A model generated the notes under the pieces. It did no database searches. It had not been told where the DNA came from and saw nothing but the letters and a program-made list of their open reading frames with translations. This document shows positions 1 through 12,490 of a stretch of 64,000 nt of DNA, one piece after another (within the stretch, counting starts at the first letter, position 1; each line of letters starts with the position of its first letter). The translations under genes were made by a program, and so were the position numbers. The stretch covers positions 10,932,662 to 10,996,661 of the forward strand of contig BSQZ01000006.1 in assembly GCA_033239005.1 (NCBI GenBank), given 5' to 3'. Source of the stretch: Lamellibrachia satsuma. Taxonomy: Eukaryota; Annelida; Polychaeta; Sabellida; Siboglinidae.

Positions 1-1330
1 GGCGCCGTACGACACAGACGTATCCGGACCGCTCCGAGAAAGGAAGTAGCAGGTATGTTCTCTATTTGTCTTTGCACCTGCAATCTATTAAAACAATGTT
101 TAAAACATTACGAACATACGTAGTACTAATACGTTTACGAAAATATAGTAAAATGAAACTGAACGATATCGACGCAGCGAATGACAGGTGTTTTAGTTGT
201 GCAATATGTCTATATTCTAGTGTACCATAGATTCATGCGTACATTGAGAAACAGCATTTGACATCACTGGGCATTTCCAAATACTGCTGAAGCAGTTTAA
301 ATTTTATGAAAACATTAGTTCTGTGATCATTGGAATGTTCGAAAAGGCGTGTATTTTCTTAATAATCCGTCGCACGTCCAGGCAATTTTTTACACTGAGT
401 GCATTAGTTACCGTAATGTTGATGCACCTAAATCAGTTCGTCAAAAGTCTGCTAGTTTTTGCATTGTATAATTGTGTTATATAGAATAAATATTATTCTA
501 GCATCTTCCCCGTCAAAATGTGTTTTAATGAACACATTTTATATATAATATAAATGTTATAATTTATGGTAACCGAGTATTAGATATTCAGTATGTATTT
601 AAACATGCAATATTTTAATTAAACATATAACGGCAAAATTATATGAAGCAAGTTGTTCTTTAAAATACATCTGAACGGCCAATACGTTATAATATGTACA
701 TTTTGCAATAATGTGTTATTATATGACTGAACTTTAGGATAACAGCGACCATACTTTATATCTTTATTACTACAGCCAATATGTGTGAACGTTGTCGTTC
801 CTAGGGTTTAAAAGAGAGGGTCATATTGATGCGTCGCAAGACAGAAACATTTCTTTCTGATCGCTTATGGTGTAGGCTCTTGTGTAATTTCGTGCAGAGT
901 GTTTGTTAAACACAAACTTTTACTTGATTTTGAATCAATTCGGGTGGCAATTTGTATAAGCAGAATAAGTTTTAAAAAATTCAAGATGGCCGCCGCCATA
1001 TAAATTGCACAATTTTCCAAAATAATGTTATTTAAAATGATTCCTGCCATGTTAGTAATGGTGTCTGGGGCCCTTGGCATCGACAATAGCCATTTATATA
1101 TCATATTCAATGTTTAGATACGTGTGAGCTGTAGTAGATGCCCGCCATCTAGAATGTCAAAATGGCGGTAGCACAAAAAAGATAATTAACTACTGCTGAC
1201 TAAAATTGCTATTCTCTTCACTATCCTGCCAGTGATACTGTGTATCCTCTAGGTATTATTTAAATTACAAAGGTTTTTAAAATAGGGTGGTAATTCAAGA
1301 TGGCCGCAAAATTTAACATGGACACTTTAA

Positions 1331-1458
1331 ACGTTATATCTGGCTTTAAGCTGATGATATCCTATGTATAGCAACATATACTTAAACAAACGTTATACCT
1401 GGCTTTAAGCTGATGATATGATGATATCCTATGCATAGCAACATATACTTAAACAAAC
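1331..1458. repeat. Tandem duplication of about 60 bp, copy 1 only
   Basis: The block running from CGTTATATCTGGCTTTAAGC to CTTAAACAAA occurs twice in a row, with a small GATGAT indel between units. The paralogous site near 25808-25878 has one unit only. The duplication therefore arose after the two segmental copies separated. Confidence 0.8.
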
Positions 1459-1719
1459 GATATTATGGATTAGGAAGGCTACGGCAGCGGTTTTTATTTC
1501 AAAATGGCCGCCGTAAAACACTATAAGTAGCTTCTATGTTAAACCCAAATGCATACACCAAACACTTCGTATGTTTCACACTGAATATTTATTTTAAATG
1601 AACTAGCAACATACACATTACTTAACTGTAATAAAAGGGCTATTAATTGTTCTAATTTGGACGGCGCACTAATCTGTATTTTAAGTGTTTGTTGACAATG
1701 TGTTGGCTGAAACTTCAAC

Positions 1720-4230
<2,511 letters not shown>

Positions 4231-4530
4231 ATATTCCTGTGTCTTAAAAAAATGCCACCCTAGTAAAATACATTATACTACTCAAAGATACTAAATCAAA
4301 CGAAAGTTTGCTTTTAACAAAGATACTGCACGAAATAATTGTCTATGATATAGTGGCCTACACTGGTATGGCCAATCAGTTTATCGAAACATATATTGTA
4401 TTGAATCTGCGAAATGGGGTACAACAGAGGGGACGAAGCAGTCATCTCTTTAGTAGTTTTGTACAAAGAGCTTTACACTGAAACAAAACATCACATAAAA
4501 ATAGTGAACGAAAATAATTTTAAAAATATC

Positions 4531-4720
<190 letters not shown>

Positions 4721-4910
4721 TATTATTAGTTATTATTATTAAGGACAATGTAGGATAGTATGCGTTTATGCTGGTTTGATTTTTATTATTTTGCTAAACA
4801 TACAAATGTTAGTTTAACAAGATTTAACAAGATTTGCCATCCAAGCCAAAGGCCTAGATGGCAAGTGGACAAGGAAGCCATTGGCTTATCGAGAATCCAA
4901 CAATGTTTAT

Positions 4911-7782
4911 CTACTTATAACCCGCCCTCCTGAGATATGTGTCAACCTTGTTTTTAAACATATTCACGCTGCTAGCAGTTACACAATCTGTAGACAATTT
5001 GTTCCATTCATTTATTGTCCTCTGTGAGAACGAGTGCTTCCTGATGTCCAATCTACATTGATCCTTTACTAATTTTACCTCATGTCCTCTAGTTCTGCTA
5101 TCCTTCTTGAATGAGAAAAACATATTTCTATCAATATTTTCATACCCATTCAACATCTTAAACAATTCCAACTTCAATCTGATCTCCTCTTAACCTCCTC
5201 GTCTCCAGAGTTGTTAAACCACATTCTTTCAGGCGTTCTTCATAACTAAGGTATCTCAGTTCTGGAATCATTTTAGGTGCTCTCCTTTGTATGCGTTCAA
5301 GCGTATCTATATCCTTCTTACGATATGGTATCCATGTTTGTATACAGTATTCTAAATGAGGTATAACTATTGTTTATAAAGAGGTATAATTAACTTTTTT
5401 CCTTGTATGTTATGTTTCTTCTAATCAATCCAAGAATTTGATTACCCTTTGAAGCTGCAATACCACACTGCTCTGAAACTTTCATATCAGCGCTTATTGT
5501 AACTCCTAAGTCCTTTTCTTTTACAGTAGTACCCAGAACAGTATCTCCCATTTTATAGTTTACACTCAAGTTCCCATGTCCTGTATGTAGGCATTTACAT
5601 TTCCCAAAATTGAACAACATCTGCCATTTCTCAAACCATTTCACTAAGCTGTCTAGATCGTTTTGTAAATGTTGTTTATCACCATCAGTATTAACTTTTC
5701 TAAACAGTTTTGTGTCATCCGCAAATTTCAGTACGTTACTTGTTATACTGTCGTCTAAGTCATTGATATAAATTAAGAATAATATAGGTCCTAATACTGA
5801 TCCTTGAGGTACCCCACTCAAAACCGATTTCCAATTTGAAACTTCTCCATCTACTACAACTCGTTGTCTTCTGTCAGTCAGCCATTGTTCTATCCAGTCA
5901 GTTATGCTATCCCCGATACCATGGGCTTTTAATTTAAGTAGTAATCTTTGATGTGGCACTTTGTCAAAAGCTTTCTGAAAATCTAAGTAGATAATATCTA
6001 CTGGCGATCCCACGTCTGTCCACTTAGTGATTTCTTCCCAAAAACATATCATATTTGTTAAGCATGACCTCGCTTTAAGGAATCCATGTTGAGATGAATT
6101 TAATAATTTGTGCTTAACGAGGAAGTCCACCATATGGTCTTTAATTAACCTTTCTAATAATTTACAAATCACTGACGTTAAACTCACTGGTCTGTAATTC
6201 TCTGACTTATTTCTCGAACCCTTTTTAAATAATCGTATGATGTTTGCTTCTTTCCATTCAAACGGAACAACTCCCTCTTTTAATGACAAGTTGAGTACTC
6301 ATATAAGTGGTATACTGATTTGTTCTACTGTTTCCATTAGTAATTTTGGAGGAATCCCATCCACTCCCGGTGATTTGTTATCCTTCATTGCCTTTATTTT
6401 CTTAGCTACCAATTCTGGAGTTACAACTAACGGACCTAAATAGTCATATTTAGCCCCCTGACATTTAGCATCAGCAACTGGTAATGAACTAATATCTTCT
6501 TTGGTAAGCACTGAACTGAAGTAACCATTTAGGTCTTCCGCCATTAAAAACCCCTGTGATATTATATTTCCAGCACTGTCTTCTAGAGGTCCAACCTTGT
6601 CTTGTACGTTTTGTTTACTCCTGACATACGCATAAAACTCTTGTTGTAATTTTTTATGTTACATGCTAGTTTTTGCTCATAGCTTCTTTTAGATTATCTG
6701 ATTTCAGTTTTAGCTGCATTAAGTGCCTCTTTGTAATTTGCATAGTCTTCTTCCTTTCTGGTACGCCTATAAACCCTCCACATAGTTTGTTTTACCATTA
6801 TTTTTCTAATAGCCACTTTTGACAAGTGTTTCTTTCTACACCGTTTTCCTTGTTTTTGGAAGGGAACAAATTTATCGATGATATTCTCAATTTCATATTT
6901 TAGAATATTCCAACATTCAATTGCGGTCTTATTCATCAGCATGTTATTCCAATCTAGCTAGTATTTTGTCATATCTTTGTAGTTACCTTTGTGGAAGTTT
7001 CTCTTGTACGTTTTCTTATTTTTACTCTCTGATTTTACATTGATGTCAAAATGTACTTGATTATGGTCACTATTACCCAATGGTTCAACTATTTTTACAT
7101 TGTCCACTAATTCTTTATGTGATGACAAAACTATATCTAATACATTTTCTCCCCTGGTTGGTTCTAGTACGTGCTGAGTAAGAAAGCTATCCTGGAGTAA
7201 AAATAGAAATTGTTGGTCCTCAATCCCTCTGCTCTCTAGAGAATACCGTTGTATGTGTCCATGGTTAAAATCTCCCATTATGTTACGTTCCCCTTTACTA
7301 ACTTCCTTTATAGCGTTTTTTATTTTTGTGTTGTCCTCTTCGTTTATGTTTGGACTTCGGTAAACTAATCCAATAGTTAATTTTGAATTTCCTGAAACAA
7401 TTTTGCACCAAACAGCTTCATCGCAATCTGCTTCTCTTTCTAGTTTTATTTCATAAGCCTGAATAGATTCTTTAACATATAAAATAACTCCCCCGCCCCT
7501 TCTCCCCATTCGATCTTTCCTAAACATTACATATCCTGTCAGTCCTAATTCAGCATCTGTTTTATCTATGTTGGCCCACGATTCAGTTATACCAATTATG
7601 TGAGGGTCAATATCTTCTACCATAATGTTTAATTCGTTTTTCTTATTTACTATGCTCCTTGCATTTAAACATACGCATCTATAACCTTTTTCAGAAATGT
7701 TTTTCGGATGATTTGATATTGGTTTATCTGTGCTAGTGGCCTCTTGTTCTGCTTGAGACACCTCTAGGTAACCCCCCTGCAC
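4911..7782 (-). pseudogene. CR1 ORF2: AP-endonuclease and reverse transcriptase (frameshifted)
   Basis: The endonuclease lies at 6958-7782. Its motifs are CLNARSIVNKKNEL, the catalytic Glu in GITESW, RRGGGVILYVK, GLVYRSPN, GDFNHG, and SDHNQVHF near its end. A linker (6694-6942) leads to the reverse transcriptase fingers (KIKAMKDNKSPGVDGIP, 6299-6544). The palm (5390-6289) has YRPVSLTS, YLDFQKAFDKVPH, SGVPQGSVLGPILF and the catalytic FADDTKLF. The C-terminal domain (4911-5177) ends in MFKNKVDTYLRRAGY. Breaks between these blocks (near 5180-5390, 6290, 6545-6690 and 6945) mean no full polyprotein can be made. All catalytic signature residues are still present, so inactivation looks recent. Confidence 0.93.
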
Positions 7783-7859
7783 TTCTAGTTTAAATAATGT
7801 TTACTTCCAAAAATATTTGTCATTGTACCCAAGTCACTATCTACTGCTGCTGAAAGTTT

Positions 7860-8950
7860 TTACGCGAATACTGCCACCCCCTTTCCACTTAGATGAAGCC
7901 CATCCTTCATGTACATATCAGCCCTCCCAACAAAACTTCCCCATAAATCCACAAATCCAACTTTCTCTTCCCTACATATCTTCTGGACTAACATGTTAAT
8001 TGCCGACAATTTCGATATTTGTGACCCCTCCTGCCCATTACAGGTAAAATCCCTGACAGCATTACCTGTTCAACCCACGTCGGTTTTATTGTTCTGAACA
8101 ACTGCCCTATATTTCCTAACTATGGCAGTTGTACCCTCCCTCTCTACGTTATTTGTCCCTACGTGTACTAAAACAGATCCACCCTTACCCGAGCCTACGA
8201 TGTTTTTACCCTCTCAGTTATCGCCTCTATTTTGGCTACAGGCAAGCAGACCACCACATTGTCTCCCTTGTTTAAGACTCTGTCGGTCTTCCTAACTATC
8301 GAATCCCCCACAAACACCCTCGCTCTCTTCCTCACCCCCTCTATCACTGCTGCAGAATAACTCTTCCGTTCGATCCCCTCCATCACATTATGTCCTGACC
8401 CCTTCCGTCCTGTTTCATTCGCTCGTGTCTCCACCACTTCCCATTCCTTCCCTCCTGTCTCCCCTACTCCCCTCTCCTTCACTCCGTTTGTCTTCCCTCC
8501 CGTTCCTTTCCTTCCCGTCTCTTTACGTCCTGTCTCCCTACGACCTGTCACCTTCCCTCCTCTCAACTTCCTCCCAGGCTGCGGTGAGCTCTCCCTAGCA
8601 TCTATTGTGTTTTTCCCCACTTTATCTTCTACTGTTCCCCCACCGGAACTACTGGCACAATCCCCATGTTCCCTTCCCACCATTGCCACAACGAGCAGCC
8701 TCAGCTCTTCCACCTCCACCTCTAGTTCCTTCATCTTCGTACATCCCCTACAATCAAAACTAAAACTATCTGCCTGGACCACAGCCCAGGACTTCTCGCA
8801 CCCAGACTTGACGAAGTCCAACCAGTTACTGCAACTGCCACTAATTAAGTGCCTTGTGGCCTTTAACTGCCGTTTGCACGGGGCCATCATACAATTTAGT
8901 TTTAATTTGTTTGCTACGTTAGCCTTGAATAAGGCTGTTTTTGTTATCAA
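7860..8950 (-). pseudogene. CR1 ORF1: PHD-like Cys motif, coiled coil, SGNH esterase (frameshifted)
   Basis: The first 251 codons hold a Cys-containing segment ending in FDCRGCTKMKELEVEVEEL (residues about 65-83), which resembles the end of the CR1 ORF1 PHD-like finger running into a coiled coil. A low-complexity ETGRK-type repeat follows (about 138-183), then FVGDSIVRK (residues 213-221), the SGNH block I with its catalytic Ser. A frameshift near 8200 moves the rest to another frame. There GTNN (block III, about 8160) and KDGLHLSGKG (block V, Asp and His, about 7880-7905) follow. A stop replaces the expected Asp-Gly just after VFA. In the CR1 family this domain is a predicted lipolytic esterase that binds RNA or membrane together with ORF2; its exact role is unsettled. 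The first codon of the long frame is TTG, so the real start is uncertain. Confidence 0.8.
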
Positions 8951-9182
8951 AAGAACACTTTAGTCTAATATACTTGCTAACTGTGTCTTCTACTAACCTC
9001 GCATGAGAAAAAAAACCTGCCAACTAGCGAATACGGAGAACACTGTGTAACAAAACAACGAAGTCAGTGTGTACTAATTTACGCTAAAATCCTGCTGTTA
9101 ACTCCTTTTTACCGAAAACTTTTACTACCACTGTGTCAGATATTACCTTATGTATGTAATTTAAGTAAATAAATCACTTTAT

Positions 9183-9292
<110 letters not shown>

Positions 9293-10095
9293 CCAATGTA
9301 AACGATAGCTCGATGCACGAGTTGAATTCACGACCTGTAAACAAACTCCCTTTTATCACTCGTTGAGTTTGAATCCGGGAAAATATACTACCTCTGTTAA
9401 CAAAAACGGTTTATTAATATATATCTACAAGAAGTTGGTGAACAACATATGTATAATAGTAATACTTATTCTAACAAATATTCCAATGTTACTGACTATT
9501 CACTATGCTATCTCAATTTTCGAATGGTAAACAACCCTATTAACGCTCGCTGAATTCCAGAGTCCGAAACTAACTTACTCTAAAATACTCCCTCTGACTA
9601 ATAATTAACAAAACCTGTTTCGTAATATATGTCTACAATACGTTTGTGTATGATATATATGCAATAGTAGTAGTTATTCTATTTGATATACCGCGTTTTT
9701 CTGTAAATGATCTACACCAAATTCAATTGCTGCACCAAGTCCAAGTAGCCGGAAGTTGAACTGAGTTACGATGTCATACACATAGGCACAGTATATACCT
9801 TTCCAGATCCCTATTCTTCAAGTATGCCATACTACACTAATATATCATCATATACTTTATAAACTAAACTGACCCATGCGAATGCAGTTATATGCTCTGA
9901 AACATTTTATCCTTATCGGTGTTTGTATCTTGTGTGTTCCAGGCAACCATAGGATATCTGACGTACCTGTGTATGCATTAAGGTGATGCGCACATACGAG
10001 TGGTGCAATGAAATAGGAACAACTGCTATGATCCTAAGGGATACTTTGGCGACATAGTATTTCGGAGAGTATATTAACACGAAAGAAACGTAGCC

Positions 10096-10113
10096 ATGGC
10101 AATGTTCTTGTGA
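10096..10113 (+). promoter_or_regulatory. Upstream ORF MAMFL in the GPCR 1 leader
   Basis: The sequence TAGCCATGGCAATGTTC is followed by TTG TGA and gives a five-codon ORF. It sits about 140 bp before the receptor start, which has nearly the same context (AAGCCATGGCAATGTTTGAC). If both lie in the mRNA, this uORF would be read before the receptor and could lower its translation. Whether the transcript starts upstream of it is not known. Confidence 0.4.
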
Positions 10114-10254
10114 TATATTTCTTAATGTTGCCATTGACAAAAAGGAGAACACAAACACCTAACAACAGTGGCAATGTTTTGTGAGATACTGTGAAGGATA
10201 TACATTGGACAATGCTGACGTAAGTGAGAACATTACCGTTTAACAGCAGAAGCC

Positions 10255-11289
10255 ATGGCAATGTTTGACAATGACAGCCTCTTGCAGACGACATTTAACG
10301 ACTCCGAAACACAACAAATGGGTTCAGACAACATCTGGATGAACCGTGGAATAGAGGACGTACGCATGCCGAATACATACATCAAGATCGCTTATGTTTC
10401 GATAGCCTCAGTTGGCATTATTGGAAACTTGATCGTGATCATTGTCATATTAAAGAGTTCAACGATGCGCACGACGTTTACTAACATGTTAATCTTGAAT
10501 CAAAGTTGCGTCGATTTTATTACATCACTACTCCTCATTCTGACCACTACAACGAGGACGCCCTTGGCAAATTTATCAGGAATCACGGGAGATGCATTCT
10601 GCAAGTTATGGCTCAGTGATCTGCCGTTGTGGACCCTATTAAGCTCTTCGTCATATGCACTAATCGTGTTAACCATTGAACGGTATGTCGCTATCGTACA
10701 CCCAATATTCCACCACAACTCGTTTTCTACGACAAAAGTGTTGTTGTTGGCTGGTTCGGCTTGGTTGGCTGGACTAGTGGCCATATTATGTGTCATCGTG
10801 CCGACTTCCGGTGTCATTGACGGTCGTTGTTATGTCGTTGCACTTTTTGCCAGTGCCACATGGCAGAAAGTTTATGGCGCATTTAATTTTTTGGTACTCT
10901 ATCTTATTCCGATTATTGCCTTTATTACTTGCTACAGTAGAATTGTCAAACATCTGCGGATTCGTGTAATACCACAAGCACAGTCCAGTGGCAACGAGGC
11001 AACAAATTGGAAGGCGCGCACTAGGCGAAAAGTTGTAAAGATGTTAGTCATTGTTGTTGTATGTTACGTCTTATGTAATTCGTGGAGCCATTGCATATTT
11101 TTAGCATTTAACTTCGGCTATCCCGTCGACTTCAATAGCGGGTTCTATAACTTCACCGTCATAGCGACGTTTGCTAACTGTTGCATCAACCCGATCATTT
11201 ACGCTCTGCAGTACGAAACATTCCAGAAAGAGTGTCGAAAGGTTATCTTTAAATGCGGAGGACCTGCACCCATCGCAACGACTACGTGA
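10255..11289 (+). CDS. Class A (rhodopsin-like) orphan GPCR 1, intronless
   Basis: A 344-residue seven-helix receptor expected in the plasma membrane. The N-terminus has two N-glycosylation sequons (N6, N15). Class A landmarks are GN58 in TM1, LNQSCVD87 in TM2, C116 at the top of TM3, E142-R143-Y144, W170 in TM4, C192 in the second extracellular loop (pairs with C116), P219 and Y227 in TM5, and N312-P-I-I-Y316 in TM7. TM6 reads CYVLCNSW, so the usual CWxP proline is missing, as it also is in GPCR 2. The third loop is short and basic, and the tail is short. The ligand is unknown; by family look a peptide or amine is possible, but I do not assign one. The ATG has a purine at -3 and G at +4. Related broken copies lie at 27602, 54454 and 56345. 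AATAAA at 11499 is a plausible polyadenylation signal. Confidence 0.93.
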   Translation: MAMFDNDSLLQTTFNDSETQQMGSDNIWMNRGIEDVRMPNTYIKIAYVSIASVGIIGNLIVIIVILKSSTMRTTFTNMLILNQSCVDFITSLLLILTTTTRTPLANLSGITGDAFCKLWLSDLPLWTLLSSSSYALIVLTIERYVAIVHPIFHHNSFSTTKVLLLAGSAWLAGLVAILCVIVPTSGVIDGRCYVVALFASATWQKVYGAFNFLVLYLIPIIAFITCYSRIVKHLRIRVIPQAQSSGNEATNWKARTRRKVVKMLVIVVVCYVLCNSWSHCIFLAFNFGYPVDFNSGFYNFTVIATFANCCINPIIYALQYETFQKECRKVIFKCGGPAPIATTT

Positions 11290-11498
11290 TTTGCAATATA
11301 TATCCTGCTGCTTGTTGCATTATAAAACTGTATTTTTTTAAGCAACAAATTCGTTTTCTGTACGTGGCAACTAGTAACCATGCATGCCCATTAGTAAAAT
11401 GCAATCTCACTCGTTCTAAATTGTGGTGCTTGCTGATGCGATACACACTCCATTGTGTTATATACTTCTTTAATTATTGTACCTACTCTTGGAGAAAC

Positions 11499-11504
11499 AA
11501 TAAA
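11499..11504 (+). promoter_or_regulatory. Polyadenylation signal AATAAA for GPCR 1
   Basis: AATAAA 210 bp after the stop codon, the first canonical hexamer downstream. Confidence 0.45.
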
Positions 11505-11586
11505 AGTGGGAATATTTTTGTTGTTGATATGATATGTGTGAAACTAATCCGGCTTTATAATGCTCATTACGGAGCGAACTATGGAG

Positions 11587-11606
11587 GTGTTTTTATATAA
11601 AAACAC
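11587..11606. other. Perfect 20-bp palindrome
   Basis: GTGTTTTTATATAAAAACAC is its own reverse complement. It lies just past the likely 3' end of GPCR 1. It could be chance in AT-rich DNA or a cruciform-prone site. Confidence 0.6.
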
Positions 11607-11784
11607 GAGCTATGTAGACTTGATTAATGTCTAACAAAGATCATGGTTTTGTTGCTATGCACCTATGATAGTTACGTTGCTTACTTGCGTGATGATGATG
11701 ATTTCCTTCCAGTGGATTCGTTTTTGCAATGCAGTTAGCAAATTTGTCCCGCTGAGGTTTGTGTCTTATAGACTTTTTTTGGTC

Positions 11785-12490
11785 GACCTCTTCCCCGATG
11801 TACACGCAGGACTTTGTTGGCTACTTCATCACGTGACTTGACAGACGAAGATGCCGTTGTCTCACGTGGATCATGTGATTTCGTCATGATATGCTTTAAG
11901 TTTTCTGCAACATTCTTGTGTAGGTACTATCCAGTGCATTTTCTACTATTTGTGGTAACGACCATGAATCGCATCCATATTTCAATATCAGTTCAACCGT
12001 CGTCCTTACAATCTTTAGTTGGTGAGTCTGCAGATGGGCGCTCTCCATAATTTGTCAAGGGCGTGAACTGCCGCTAATACTTGGGTTTTTCTACATTGGA
12101 TGTCATGTTTTAAGTTTGTGTAGGATCCGATATATTTATGTTCGTGTTCTTTCTCAATTTTACTCATATCTGAAGAGTGTAGACTATCATTAGCAGACGT
12201 GTAGGTGTGCATGTATTTTGTTTTGCTTGGATTGTGAAATAATTCAGTAGATTTGGAAGCAGTTTCCACTTAATTACGTAAAAAGTTATGCTTCTTGCAT
12301 CTTGTCAGCGAACAAAGCGATATCATCAGCATAATCCAGGTCAGATATATATGAGGTTTGATGCCTGGTGCTTCGGCGTCTGTTTAGGGTTAGTTCTTCT
12401 CTGTCATTAATCGTACTTTTTAGGACGTAGTCCAAGTCTCTGATGAGTTCATGAGTCTGCAGTACTCACATATTACCGTAAAACCGTTTA
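11785..12490 (-). mobile_element. RTE-type LINE fragment (reverse transcriptase, 3' part)
   Basis: Minus-strand frames read DLDYADDIALFADK (about 12300-12360), which holds the catalytic YADD box. Then come NPSKTKYMHTYTS and YIGSYTNLKHDIQCRKTQV (12015-12269), the post-catalytic region typical of RTE reverse transcriptases. KIVRTTVELILKYGCDSWS follows (about 11930-12010). Stops and a frameshift break it and no endonuclease is present, so it is a 5'-truncated dead copy. Confidence 0.82.

Larger units (their letters stand above)
4812..9150 (-). mobile_element. CR1-like non-LTR retrotransposon, near full length
   Basis: The minus-strand order is a short 5' UTR (about 8951-9150), ORF1, ORF2, a 3' UTR, and a 3' tail made of two TTAACAAGAT units (about 4812-4840). 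The 3' UTR segment with AAGCCATTGGCTTATCGAGA recurs at 26038, 39355, 20265 (+) and 55745 (+), so one family populates the window. ORF1 carries a PHD-like Cys end and an SGNH-type esterase. ORF2 carries an AP-endonuclease and a reverse transcriptase. This layout is typical of the CR1 clade. Frameshifts and stops show the copy is dead. The 5' boundary is approximate; a (TA)n array begins at 9185. Confidence 0.88.

Noticed and set aside
865..1110. Minus-strand frame conserved in both duplication copies (also 25331-25603)
   Set aside because: Copy 1 has no ATG start, the frame runs through ATGGCCGCC motifs, and no domain is visible. Conservation is explained by recent duplication.
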